This document shows positions 43,351 to 51,857 of a DNA stretch of 51,963 bases, one piece after another (position 1 is the first letter of the stretch; each line of letters opens with the position of its first letter). The position numbers and the translations under genes are program-made. Source of the DNA: an uncultured Bacteroides sp. Lineage in GTDB: Bacteria > Bacteroidota > Bacteroidia > Bacteroidales > Bacteroidaceae. The stretch is taken from assembly GCA_949292025.1 (NCBI GenBank), contig CASEYC010000008.1, positions 1 through 51,963 of the forward strand, given 5' to 3'. Under the pieces are notes generated by a model. It ran no database searches. It saw only the letters and a program-made list of their open reading frames with translations, and was not told the origin of the DNA.

Positions 43351-43908
43351 ATGAAAGAAGCCTTGAAGCCAGCCGTGGGGGATGATGACAAACGGTGGTT
43401 TGCCATGCGCGATTTGACTCGGAGCAATGCCAAACTTCCTGCTTACAAAATGCTGGCCGAGAAAAATATCAAATGCTTCACCCCGATGGTTACGAAGTTT
43501 CTTGTCCGGAACGGAACGCGTAAGCGCGTGGTAGTGCCGTTTATACACGACTTGATTTTTGTGTATGATACCCGGAGTACGCTTGACCCGATTGTGGCAA
43601 AGGTGCAAACCTTCCAGTACCGTTACTTGCGTCATACCAATCGCCAGCCGATGACGATCAATAAAGAAGAGATGGATCGTTTCATTGCTGCCGTTGAGGC
43701 TGGGCATTCCCCGCAATATTACAGCCTGGATGAGATTTCCCCAGAGATGCGCAACCGGAAAATCCGCATCATTGGCGGTGTGCTTGACGGGTATGAAGGC
43801 AGTCTGATTACGGTGCGGGGGTCGAAAGTGAAGCGGCTGCTGGTGGAACTTCCTTCGCTGTTGGCGGCTTCTGTGGAGGTTGAGCCGGAATATATTCAAT
43901 TGCTATGA
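43351..43908 (+). CDS. UpxY-family NusG-like capsule antiterminator
   Basis: 185 residues. NusG N-terminal-like domain about 14-115 (RWFAMRDLTRSNAKLPAYKML, NIKCFTPMVTKF, RVVVPFIHDLIFVY) and a KOW-type C-terminal region about 138-170 (IGGVLDGYEGSLITV). UpxY proteins are locus-specific antiterminators that let RNA polymerase pass the leader of their own capsule operon. It lies behind the invertible promoter. A upxZ gene, which usually follows and silences other loci, is absent: the next gene begins 22 bp later and is a membrane transferase. I do not assign a letter to the locus. Confidence 0.92.
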   Translation: MKEALKPAVGDDDKRWFAMRDLTRSNAKLPAYKMLAEKNIKCFTPMVTKFLVRNGTRKRVVVPFIHDLIFVYDTRSTLDPIVAKVQTFQYRYLRHTNRQPMTINKEEMDRFIAAVEAGHSPQYYSLDEISPEMRNRKIRIIGGVLDGYEGSLITVRGSKVKRLLVELPSLLAASVEVEPEYIQLL

Positions 43909-43930
43909 TTGATTAATGTGATAGTTTGCT

Positions 43931-45034
43931 ATGGATTACTTGTCTTTGGCGGGTGGCTTCTTGTTGTCTTTGTTGCTTGGAATGGTGATTGTTCCCAAAA
44001 TCTTGCTGATTTCCTACAAGAAACGACTGTTTGACATGCCAGATAGCCGAAAAGTGCATCAAATACCCATACCCCGTTTGGGAGGCATATCTTTTTTCCC
44101 GGTGATATTGATCTCCTTGTGTTTCATGCTTGGCATACGCCTTTTTTGTGAGGGTACGACGGAGAACTTGCCTGCCAACGAGTTCTTGTTTTTCGTGGTC
44201 GGCGGCATGATGCTTTTCCTGATTGGGGTTGCCGATGATTTGGTCGGTGTCAGTTACCGTTATAAATTTCTCGTGCAGATATTGGCCGCTTTTCTGATTG
44301 TGTGGCCGGGCGAGTGGTTCAACACGTTAGGTGGGTTGTTTGGCATTTATGAATTGCCGATGTTTTTGGGGGTATTGTTTACCTTGTTCGTGGTGGTCTA
44401 TATTACCAACGCCATCAACCTGATTGACGGCATTGATGGTTTGGCTTCAGGGCTGAGCTGCATTTCGCTTTTCCTATTGGGGACACTTTGCATGGTGGAA
44501 GGCGACGAGCATTATGCCTTGCTGGCTTTTTCCACCTTTGGCGTGATCGTGCCTTTTTGGTTCTATAACGTGTTTGGCAATGCCAAGCGTGGACACAAAC
44601 TGTTCATGGGCGATACGGGAAGTTTGATTTTGGGTTATATCATTAGCCTGCTTGTCATCCATTTGAGTCATGCCGATGAGGCTGGGGCAACTGCTCATTC
44701 CAATATGGTGCTGGCTTTTTCCACATTGATTGTCCCTCTGTTCGACGTGGTGCGTGTGGTGATACACCGTTTGCGGGAGAAGAAAAACCCGTTCTTGCCG
44801 GATAAGAATCATTTCCATCATAAATTGTTGCGGACAGGGCTTCGCCCCCGTGCCGTGATGGTATCTATCCTGTTTATAGCCTTGTTTTTTATCATCCTGA
44901 ACTGGCTGTTGGCCGGCATCATGGGGATGACAGGACTGTTGATTACCGACATCGTGTTGTGGATGCTGCTGCAGACGGGCATCAACAGGGCTATGCGGAA
45001 GCATAAAAGAAAATTGAAAACCATAGAAGTATGA
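43931..45034 (+). CDS. WecA/MraY-family undecaprenyl-phosphate sugar-1-phosphate transferase
   Basis: 367 residues, about ten membrane helices. Family signatures: Asp102-Asp103 in GVADDLVGV (Mg binding), NAINLIDGIDGLA (near 162-174), FMGDTGSL (near 225-232) and the cytoplasmic His motif NHFHHKLLRTGLRPR (near 295-308). It starts capsule or exopolysaccharide repeat synthesis by moving a sugar-1-phosphate (commonly GlcNAc or a related sugar) from UDP to undecaprenyl phosphate on the inner face of the inner membrane. The C-terminus is very basic (KHKRKLKT). The stop overlaps the wza-like start by 4 bp (ATGA), implying translational coupling. Confidence 0.93.
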   Translation: MDYLSLAGGFLLSLLLGMVIVPKILLISYKKRLFDMPDSRKVHQIPIPRLGGISFFPVILISLCFMLGIRLFCEGTTENLPANEFLFFVVGGMMLFLIGVADDLVGVSYRYKFLVQILAAFLIVWPGEWFNTLGGLFGIYELPMFLGVLFTLFVVVYITNAINLIDGIDGLASGLSCISLFLLGTLCMVEGDEHYALLAFSTFGVIVPFWFYNVFGNAKRGHKLFMGDTGSLILGYIISLLVIHLSHADEAGATAHSNMVLAFSTLIVPLFDVVRVVIHRLREKKNPFLPDKNHFHHKLLRTGLRPRAVMVSILFIALFFIILNWLLAGIMGMTGLLITDIVLWMLLQTGINRAMRKHKRKLKTIEV

Positions 45035-45855
45035 AAAAATATAAGCTGATTTGTTTGTTAGTGATGGTATGGGCCGGTGTGGCGACATTGAGTTCCTGTG
45101 GCTCGTCCAGGCAGGTGGTGTATTTCCAGGACTTGAAACCCGGGGAGACGGAAATCAAATTGCCGGAAGCGAAGGCCATCACTGTCCGCCCGGAAGACAA
45201 GATTTCTATCATTGTGAATAGCCGTGACCCGCAGTTGACCTACTTGTTCAACCTGTCTGTCGCATCAAGGCAGGTGGGACAGACTTCGGGAAGTGATGGT
45301 AGCACTTCCAGCAGCTCCCAAGGAGTTGCTGTCTATACAGTGAATGCCGATGGTGAAATAGATTTCCCCGTGCTTGGCAAGCTCCATGTGGCCGGGATGA
45401 ACCGGACAGAAATCGCCGAATACATCAAGGGTGTGTTGATCAAGGAGAATTTGGTGAAGGACCCGGTGGTGACCGTGGAATTTGCCAATCTTTGCGTTTC
45501 GGTGCTGGGCGAAGTGAACAGCCCGGGACGCTTCAGCATTGACCGTGATCGGCTGACCGTGCTCGACGCTTTGAGCATGGCGGGCGACCTGACCATCTAT
45601 GGCAACCGTTCCAAGGTAATGGTATTGCGACAAGAAGGGGACGTGCAGCGGATATATGGTTTGAATCTCACTTCGGGCGAACATGTATATACCTCCCCCG
45701 CCTACTATCTGCAACAGAACGATGTGGTGTATGTGGAGCCTAACAAGGTGAAGGCCCGTCAATCCACCGTCAACGGCAACAATGTGCGTTCCACTTCATT
45801 CTGGATATCGCTGGCATCGCTGCTGACTTCCATCGGTATTTTGATATTTAATTAA
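45031..45855 (+). CDS. Wza-like polysaccharide export outer-membrane lipoprotein
   Basis: 274 residues, lipobox LSSC with Cys23. A poly-export domain begins at VRPEDKISIIVNSRDPQ (near 52), followed by SLBB-type regions (VSVLGEVNSPGRFSID near 150; LTVLDALSMAGDLTIYG near 170). The C-terminus has a membrane-helix-like segment (FWISLASLLTSIGILIF), as in Bacteroidota Wza proteins. It forms the outer-membrane channel for capsule export and works with the Wzc-type protein encoded next, across a 190-bp gap filled by a repeat. Confidence 0.92.
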   Translation: MKKYKLICLLVMVWAGVATLSSCGSSRQVVYFQDLKPGETEIKLPEAKAITVRPEDKISIIVNSRDPQLTYLFNLSVASRQVGQTSGSDGSTSSSSQGVAVYTVNADGEIDFPVLGKLHVAGMNRTEIAEYIKGVLIKENLVKDPVVTVEFANLCVSVLGEVNSPGRFSIDRDRLTVLDALSMAGDLTIYGNRSKVMVLRQEGDVQRIYGLNLTSGEHVYTSPAYYLQQNDVVYVEPNKVKARQSTVNGNNVRSTSFWISLASLLTSIGILIFN

Positions 45856-45857
45856 TA

Positions 45858-46045
45858 AAATAGGAATTTAGTTTAGGCGCGAATTACGCGGATGGACGCG
45901 GATTTATTATTTGCATAATCAATGGAATCCAGCGTTTACAGTGAAAAGATTATCCGTGACTATTCCTTGGCATAATCAAACGATGTTTTGAGCGAAGCTA
46001 AATCCGCGTAATCCGCGCCAAAAAAACACCGATAAATGATCATTT
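45858..46045. repeat. Dispersed repeat, copy 2, between wza-like and wzc-like genes
   Basis: Same element as at 17445-17592. Arms GGCGCGAATTACGCGGAT (45876-45893) and ATCCGCGTAATCCGCGCC (46002-46019) differ from perfect pairing by one base. The central part GATTTATTATTTGYATAATC and the right end GATAAATGATCATTTATG are shared. Copy 2 has about 40 extra bases in the loop before the right arm. It splits what should be a contiguous export operon. Confidence 0.85.
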
Positions 46046-48438
46046 ATGGAAATACAAAATAATTTGAATGCTAAACCTAAGCAGGTTGACGATTTTCTCC
46101 GTATTCAAGACTTGTTTTATTTATGTTTGAACAAATGGTATTGGTTTGTCATTTCTTTGGCTGTAACCATTGGTGTGGCGGTCGTCTATCTGTTGATGAC
46201 CCCGCCGGTCTACACCCGTACCACCTCACTCCTCATCAAGGAAGATTCCAAAGGAAACTCATTGGGCAATGGATCTGGGGTAATGGGCGATTTCGACCTT
46301 TTCCAGACCAATACCAACGTAAACAATGAGATTCAGTCGTTGCAGTCGCCCTCGGTGATGCTCGATGTGGTGAAACGCCTGCACCTCGACATCAACTATT
46401 ATACGGATGGCGGGTTCTACAAGAAGGTGCTATATGGTCATGCTTGTCCTTATGCCGTGTCCTTCAACGATCTTCAGGACAATGAAAGTGTTTCTTTCAC
46501 CATCAATCCCGGCGAAGGTGGCCAAGTGAGTCTGGTGGACTTTGTCCGCAACGGCGAAGAGTTGGCTGGCGAGGTAGTTGCCGTGCCCAATGACACCGTT
46601 GACACCCCCGTAGGAAAACTGGTTGTCAGGGCAACCCAGGAGGCCGTGCCCTATGATGCGCCGGCTATGTATCCCGTTCAGGTTATCAGGCCAGTGCCGG
46701 TGCCTATGCTTCACGCCTGTCGGTCGCCCTCATTGATGACAAGTCCACCATCATCAGTCTGTCGTTTAATGATGTTTGCATCCAGCGGGCTGAGGATGTC
46801 CTGAATACGGTGATTGCGGTCTATAATGAAAATTGGATAAAGGACAAAAACCAGATTGCTGTCAGCACTTCGGCTTTTATTAGTGACCGCCTCGGCGTGA
46901 TTGAACAGGAGCTGGGTAATGTGGACGAAAACATATCTTCCTATAAAGGTGAGCACCTCTTGCCCGATGTGCAAGCAGCCGCCAGCATGTACATGGCGCA
47001 GAGCAGCGAAACCAATGCGCAAATCCTGGCCTTGAACACGCAGTTGTCCATGGCACGGTATGTCCGCAACTACCTGACCAATACCACCAGCAAGAACCAG
47101 TTGCTTCCGGCCAATTCTGGCATTGAAAGTCCGGGTATTGAGCAACAGATAGCCAACTACAACACGACCCAGTTGCGGCGTAATGATTTGGTGGCCAACA
47201 GTAGCGAAAAGAACCCCTTGGTGGTCGATATGGATCAATCGTTGGAAAATATGCGCCATGCCATCGTTACTTCCATTGATAACCATATCACCACGCTGAA
47301 CACCCAGTTGCGTTCTTTGCAGCAGATCGAGCGGCAGACGACGGCGCGGATTGCCGCCAACCCCACGCAGGGTAAGTACCTCCTGTCGGTGGAGCGTCAG
47401 CAGAAGGTGAAGGAATCTCTTTATCTGTTCCTGTTGCAGAAACGTGAGGAAAATGAATTGTCGCAAGCATTCACAGCTTATAATACCCGTGTCATTACCC
47501 CGCCAACAGGCAGCATGGTGCCGACTTCTCCCGTCAAGAAGAACATTGCCTTGGTGGCGTTTGCCTTGGGCATCCTCATTCCCGTGGTGATTATCTTCAT
47601 CCGCGAGAACATGAATACCAAGGTGCGTGGACGCAAGGACTTGGAATCGCTTTCCGTGCCGTTTGTCGGCGAAATTCCCTTGGCGGAGGGGGGTAAGAAA
47701 AGAAGCGCACAAGCCCCCAAAGAAATAATCATCCGTCAAGGCAAACGCGACATTGTCAATGAGGCATTCCGTGTGTTGCGTACCAACCTGGAGTTTATCC
47801 TTGATGCCAAGGAAGACAAGGGCAGGGCAAGTGTCACTTTGGTCACTTCCTTTAACCCGGGTAGCGGAAAGACTTTCCTGACCATGAATACTGCCGCTAC
47901 CTTTGCCTTGAAAGGGAAACGGGTGTTGGTCATGGACGGCGACTTGCGCCACGGTTCGGCATCGGCCTATCTGGACAAGTCTGCCAAAGGATTGAGCGAT
48001 TATTTGGGTAAGCGTGAGCATGAGGCCGACAGTCTGATTCTGGCAAGCCCGGATTATCCCCATCTGCATCTGCTGCCTTCCGGCACCATTCCTCCCAATC
48101 CGACTGAATTGTTGGCTGAGCCACGCCTTAAAGAACTGGTGGAGCGGTTGCGTAGCAGGTATGATTATATCTTTATTGACTGTCCGCCCATAGACATTGT
48201 GGCCGACACGCAAATCATAGAAAAGCTGGCCGACCGCACCATCTTCGTGGTACGTGCCGGTTTGTTGGAACGTGACATGCTGCCTGAATTGCAGCGGAAT
48301 TATGATGAAAAGCGTTTCAAGAACATGGCGATCGTGCTGAACGGGACAGAAGGTGGTGGAAAACGGTATGGCTACCGCTATGGCTATAGGTATGGCTATA
48401 AATACGGGTATGGGAGCAAGAGCTATTATAGCAATTGA
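46046..48438 (+). pseudogene. Wzc-like chain-length regulator / bacterial tyrosine kinase, with a frameshift
   Basis: One gene in two frames. 46046 to about 46690 encodes the N-terminal Wzz domain, with membrane helix 31-51. The downstream frame (open 46810-48438, and sensible from about 46690 as ASAGAYASRLSVALIDD) holds the rest: periplasmic coiled coil, second helix (NIALVAFALGILIPVVIIFI), BY-kinase with Walker A NPGSGKT, A' VLVMDGDLR and B IFIDCPP, and a C-terminal tail with about ten Tyr. Restoring one base near 46689-46691 (AGG to AGGG) gives one protein of about 797 residues, normal for the family. The shift may be real, phase-variable, or a sequencing error. Wzc drives capsule polymer length and export with Wza and is dephosphorylated by the next gene's product. 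Confidence 0.85.
48364..48411 (+). repeat. 12-bp tandem repeat encoding the Tyr-rich Wzc tail
   Basis: Four 12-bp units of the form (CG/AG/AA)N-TAT-GGC-TAT encode (R/K)YGY four times, followed by GSKSYYSN. The tail is the autophosphorylation cluster in BY-kinases. Near-identical units can gain or lose copies by slippage in steps of four residues without changing frame. Confidence 0.8.
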
Positions 48439-48605
48439 TAGGCTTTCCCTAACCCACCTTACGAGCAGGTTTTTCAGATAACAATAGAATAGGGGAAGAA
48501 TGGGCAGCGAACGGGATACGAAAAACGGTCCATTCAGGTGTTCCCAACCGTTAGCTTTTCTTCCCTGTTTCTTTGACAAGGTTTCCCTTAATTATTGCTC
48601 CTGTC

Positions 48606-49274
48606 ATGTGGCTATTTCGTAGGAAGCAGACATTGGAACAAAGCGGTTTTTTCCGTGGCCTTACCGATTGGCACAGCCATATCCTTCCCGGTGTGGACGA
48701 TGGGGTGCAGACCTTGGAGGAAGCCCTACAGATACTGGCAGAATACGGGCGGTTGGGAGTGAAGGAGGTGTGGCTCACCCCGCACATCATGGAAGATATG
48801 CCTAACCCTACTGCACACCTAAGGGAACGCTTTGCAGCATTGCAGGCGGCTTATCACGGCGATGTCGTTTTGAATCTGGCTTCCGAGAACATGTTGGACA
48901 ATCTTTTCGAAGAGCGTTTGCGGACTGACGACCTGTTACCCTTGGGCAGGGAGGGCAAGCACCTGCTGGTGGAAACCTCTTATTTCAATCCGCCGATGGG
49001 CTTGCATGATGTGTTGTTCCGTATCAAGGCTAAGGGATATTTCCCTGTGTTGGCGCATCCGGAACGCTATCTGTATATGGGCGAGAGCGGGTATCAGCAG
49101 TTGAAGGCTATGGATGTGCAGTTCCAGCTCAATCGGTTTTCATCGTTAGGGCTGTATGGCAAAGAGGTGCGAAAGCGGGCCAAAATGTTGCTTGCGCAGG
49201 GAATGTACGATTATACGGGGACAGATCTGCATAAAATAGCGGTTTTGCAGCGGGTGCTCCTGATGAAAGAATGA
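48606..49274 (+). CDS. CpsB/YwqE-type PHP-domain tyrosine-protein phosphatase
   Basis: 222 residues from the ATG at 48606; an upstream TTG at 48573 is less likely. PHP metal-binding motifs: DWHSHILPGVDDG at 21-33, TPHI near 58-61, a Glu in ASENML near 91, HPERY near 147, and TDLH close to the end. In Gram-positives and Bacteroidota this enzyme removes phosphate from the tyrosine-rich tail of the capsule kinase, and here it follows that kinase after a 167-bp gap. That gap holds a weak hairpin (AACGGT ... ACCGTT) and nothing else I recognise. It is the last recognisable capsule gene in the window. Confidence 0.9.
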   Translation: MWLFRRKQTLEQSGFFRGLTDWHSHILPGVDDGVQTLEEALQILAEYGRLGVKEVWLTPHIMEDMPNPTAHLRERFAALQAAYHGDVVLNLASENMLDNLFEERLRTDDLLPLGREGKHLLVETSYFNPPMGLHDVLFRIKAKGYFPVLAHPERYLYMGESGYQQLKAMDVQFQLNRFSSLGLYGKEVRKRAKMLLAQGMYDYTGTDLHKIAVLQRVLLMKE

Positions 49275-49366
49275 CCAATAAGTCGGGCAAGAATGAAGGC
49301 AGAGCTTGTTTGTTCGGAAATTAATCACTACCTTCGTGTTGCAGTTCAATGAAGGAGGAAATTGGC

Positions 49367-50929
49367 ATGAAATACCCGATAGGCATACAACAGTTTGAGA
49401 AGATACGTAAAGGCGGTTTTGTGTATGTGGACAAGACCGCGCAGGTTTACCAATTGGCTTCGCAGGGTTGCTACTATTTCCTGAGCCGCCCCCGCCGTTT
49501 TGGCAAGTCGTTGCTTATCTCCACGATGGAAGCCTATTTCCAAGGCAAGAAGGAGCTCTTCGGAGGGTTGGCTTTGGAGCATTTGGAGACGGAGTGGAAA
49601 TCCTATCCCGTGCTGCATTTGGATTTGAATGCCCGTAATTACGAGAACGAGGATTCGCTTCGCGCCGAGTTGAACAAGCATCTTTTGAGCTGGGAAGAGC
49701 AGTATGGATTGGAAACCCATTCTTCTTTGGCTCCTGAAGAGCGTTTCTTCCACGTCATCCGGCGTGCCAGTGAACAGGCCGGCGAACAGGTGGTGGTGCT
49801 GGTCGATGAATACGACAAGCCCTTGCTCAGCACCATTGACCACAAGGAACTGCACGATGCCTACCGGGATACCCTCAAAGGTTTCTTCGGCGTGCTGAAG
49901 TCGCAAGACCCGTACATCCGTTTCGCTTTCCTCACAGGAGTCAGCCGGTTCAGCCATGTCAGCATCTTCAGCGATCTGAACAACCTGAAGGACATCTCCA
50001 TGGATACCAAGTATGCGGAAATCTGCGGCATATCGGAAAAGGAACTCCATGCCTATTTTGAGAAGCCAATCTGTGCATTGGCTTCAGCCCAACATATAAC
50101 CTACGAAGAGACCTGCGCCAAACTGCGCGAGCAATACGATGGTTATCATTTCCGGGAAAATGCGGCAGGCATGTATAATCCATATAGCTTGCTCAACACG
50201 TTTGACACCTTGGAATTCAATGATTATTGGTTCCGTACAGGAACGCCCACTTTTTTGGTTAAGCTTTTGAAACGAAACGATTACCCGTTGAAGGAACTGA
50301 AAGGCCTTTATGTGGATGAGTCGGCGTTGCAAAGTGTGGATGAAGAATATATGGATCCGATACCTGTGCTTTTCCAAAGCGGTTACCTCACCATCTCAGG
50401 TCATGATCCGGAGTTGGGGTATCGTCTTGACTTTCCTAACCAAGAGGTGGAACGTGGGTTCTTTAACTTTCTGGTACCTTATTATACCTCTCTGCTGAAG
50501 TCGAGCGTGCAAAGTTTCTTGAACCGGCTGACTGCTGCTGTCCGGCAGGGCAAGCCTGATGAGTTGCTGAAAACCCTTCAGGTCATGTTGGCAGGCAAGC
50601 CTTACCAACTGGCGGGTGGCGACAAGGAAGTGCATTTTCAGAATACGCTCTATTTGATTTTCATGATGCTGGGCTACAACGTGCAAGTGGAACAAGCCAC
50701 GAGCCAAGGTCGTATGGACGTGACCCTCCAGACCAAGGACTATGTGTATATCCTCGAACTGAAGCTGGACAGGTCTGCCGGAGAGGCCCTGCAGCAGATA
50801 AAAGACAACCAGTATGCCCGTCCTTTCCAAGCCGACCCGCGAAAGGTGTTCCTAGTTGGGGTGAATTTCTCTTCCGCAGCAAGGACGGTGGAGAAGTGGA
50901 TTGTGGAAGAGGGGATTATGACCGAATGA
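49367..50929 (+). CDS. AAA-ATPase-like / PD-(D/E)XK nuclease-like protein, copy 2
   Basis: 520 residues from the ATG at 49367, chosen because AAGGAGG sits 8-9 nt upstream and the N-terminus then aligns with copy 1 (MKYPIGIQQFEKIRKG versus MDRLYPIGIQTFEKIRKG). An ATG at 49349 adds six residues. P-loop-like RPRRFGKS at 41-48, Walker B VVLVDEYDKPLL near 146, and C-terminal nuclease-like motifs RMDVTLQTKD and ILELKLDRSAGEALQQIKDNQYA. Clearly homologous to the protein at 24899 over its full length but well diverged, so not a recent duplicate. It sits where capsule glycosyltransferase genes would be expected. Confidence 0.87.
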   Translation: MKYPIGIQQFEKIRKGGFVYVDKTAQVYQLASQGCYYFLSRPRRFGKSLLISTMEAYFQGKKELFGGLALEHLETEWKSYPVLHLDLNARNYENEDSLRAELNKHLLSWEEQYGLETHSSLAPEERFFHVIRRASEQAGEQVVVLVDEYDKPLLSTIDHKELHDAYRDTLKGFFGVLKSQDPYIRFAFLTGVSRFSHVSIFSDLNNLKDISMDTKYAEICGISEKELHAYFEKPICALASAQHITYEETCAKLREQYDGYHFRENAAGMYNPYSLLNTFDTLEFNDYWFRTGTPTFLVKLLKRNDYPLKELKGLYVDESALQSVDEEYMDPIPVLFQSGYLTISGHDPELGYRLDFPNQEVERGFFNFLVPYYTSLLKSSVQSFLNRLTAAVRQGKPDELLKTLQVMLAGKPYQLAGGDKEVHFQNTLYLIFMMLGYNVQVEQATSQGRMDVTLQTKDYVYILELKLDRSAGEALQQIKDNQYARPFQADPRKVFLVGVNFSSAARTVEKWIVEEGIMTE

Positions 50930-50933
50930 GAAA

Positions 50934-51263
50934 GTGCAGTTGATATTCTATAAAGCAGCTATTTGCAGCAATCAGAATGCTGTGATCCTGTTGGAAGAAA
51001 TAGAAGCACATGCTTATCCTCCCTTTATCTCCAAGATTACAAACTGTATTATGGAGAACGGAAGCAATCAATACTTTATCACTACTCACAGCCCTTATGT
51101 GTTGAACGACTTTTTGGAACGGCATAGTGAAGATTTGGCTATCTATTTAGTAGATCTGTGTGATGGTTCCACCATTGTACGTCGGCTTTCAGAGACTGAG
51201 ATGGATGAAGTATATAACGATGGGATAGACTTGTTTTTCAATAGTGAAATTTTTCTCCGATGA
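50934..51263 (+). pseudogene. C-terminal fragment of an AAA-family (ABC-type/OLD-like) ATPase
   Basis: About 109 residues open from a GTG 4 bp after copy 2. It has the C-terminal signatures of SMC/OLD-like AAA ATPases: a Walker B-like NAVILLEEIEAHAYPP, then FITTHSPYVLNDFLE (the His switch), and a C-terminal alpha/beta end. The P-loop half is missing; the upstream DNA codes for the unrelated copy 2 protein. So this is a 5'-truncated remnant, cut where the AAA/PD-(D/E)XK gene ends. Its stop overlaps the start of the next broken gene by 4 bp (ATGA), as in an intact operon. Confidence 0.7.
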
Positions 51264-51632
51264 ACCGCTCCATTGACAGCCTTATTTTGCCTGAATGTTA
51301 TATGGATACCAATCTGATAGAGACATTGGTACCTCCCCAGCGTGGATATAATCACCAGAGAGGTTATCCTGCGGTTGCCAAGCAGATGAAAGAAAAGTTT
51401 TCCGATGATTTTGCCTTGGGGATTATGGATAATGGCAAGAGACATGTTTCTTACTTGCAGGAAAAAGGTGGATGCCAAGAGTTGCAAGAAATATGCTAAG
51501 TTTTTTAAAGCTTTGAGGTCAGCATCCGAATTTCAAAAACTGGCAAAGATCGTTGCTTATTTGAAGGAAAAGACGTATAATGCGCAAGAAGGCGTACTGA
51601 AAGAAATATTTCAATGTCAACCCCGGTATTGA
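51260..51632 (+). pseudogene. Broken companion gene of the ATPase remnant (frameshift, probable internal deletion)
   Basis: Starts MNRSIDSLILPECYMDTNLI and reads to 51499. From about 51450 a second frame continues with KKYAKFFKALRSASEFQKLA and AYLKEKTYN, ending at 51632. The two halves look like the N- and C-terminal ends of one protein of the kind found directly downstream of AAA ATPases in Bacteroidota (ATPase plus companion modules, some used in anti-phage defence). The middle seems lost. I cannot name the family with confidence. Confidence 0.5.
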
Positions 51633-51692
51633 TGTATTGCCCTGATGCTATACGGCAAAATTGGACGCTAAAATTGGACGTTGATACACAAT

Positions 51693-51857
51693 ATGATGAC
51701 TGAAATAGATTTGAACCAAGTAGATGTAGAAGCTAATTGCCTTATTGGAAAATTGTACGGAACAAATATTCCAGCAGAAGGCTCCGTTATAGTAGCTGTA
51801 TGTGGAGTACAATATAAAGTATATCACTACTGTCCACTAAAAAATGGACAAGGTTAA
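51693..51857 (+). CDS. 54-codon hypothetical frame, likely truncated by the adjacent IS
   Basis: ATGATGACTGAAATAG... gives MMTEIDLNQVDVEANCLIGK and continues to CGVQYKVYHYC, then PLKNGQG and TAA. The last codons fall in TGTCCACTAAAAAATGGACA (51829-51848), which looks like the end of the insertion sequence whose transposase follows on the minus strand. The native C-terminus is thus probably replaced by IS sequence. Two direct copies of AAAATTGGACG (51657-51667 and 51670-51680) precede it. No function recognised. Confidence 0.35.
   Translation: MMTEIDLNQVDVEANCLIGKLYGTNIPAEGSVIVAVCGVQYKVYHYCPLKNGQG

Noticed and set aside
46711-48579. Minus-strand open frame opposite wzc
   Set aside because: Considered as an explanation for the wzc frame break, but it lacks any family motif while both wzc halves are clearly coding.
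48439-48605. Possible missing upxZ or small gene between wzc and the phosphatase
   Set aside because: Only 167 bp, no frame with recognisable content; contains a weak 6-bp hairpin only.
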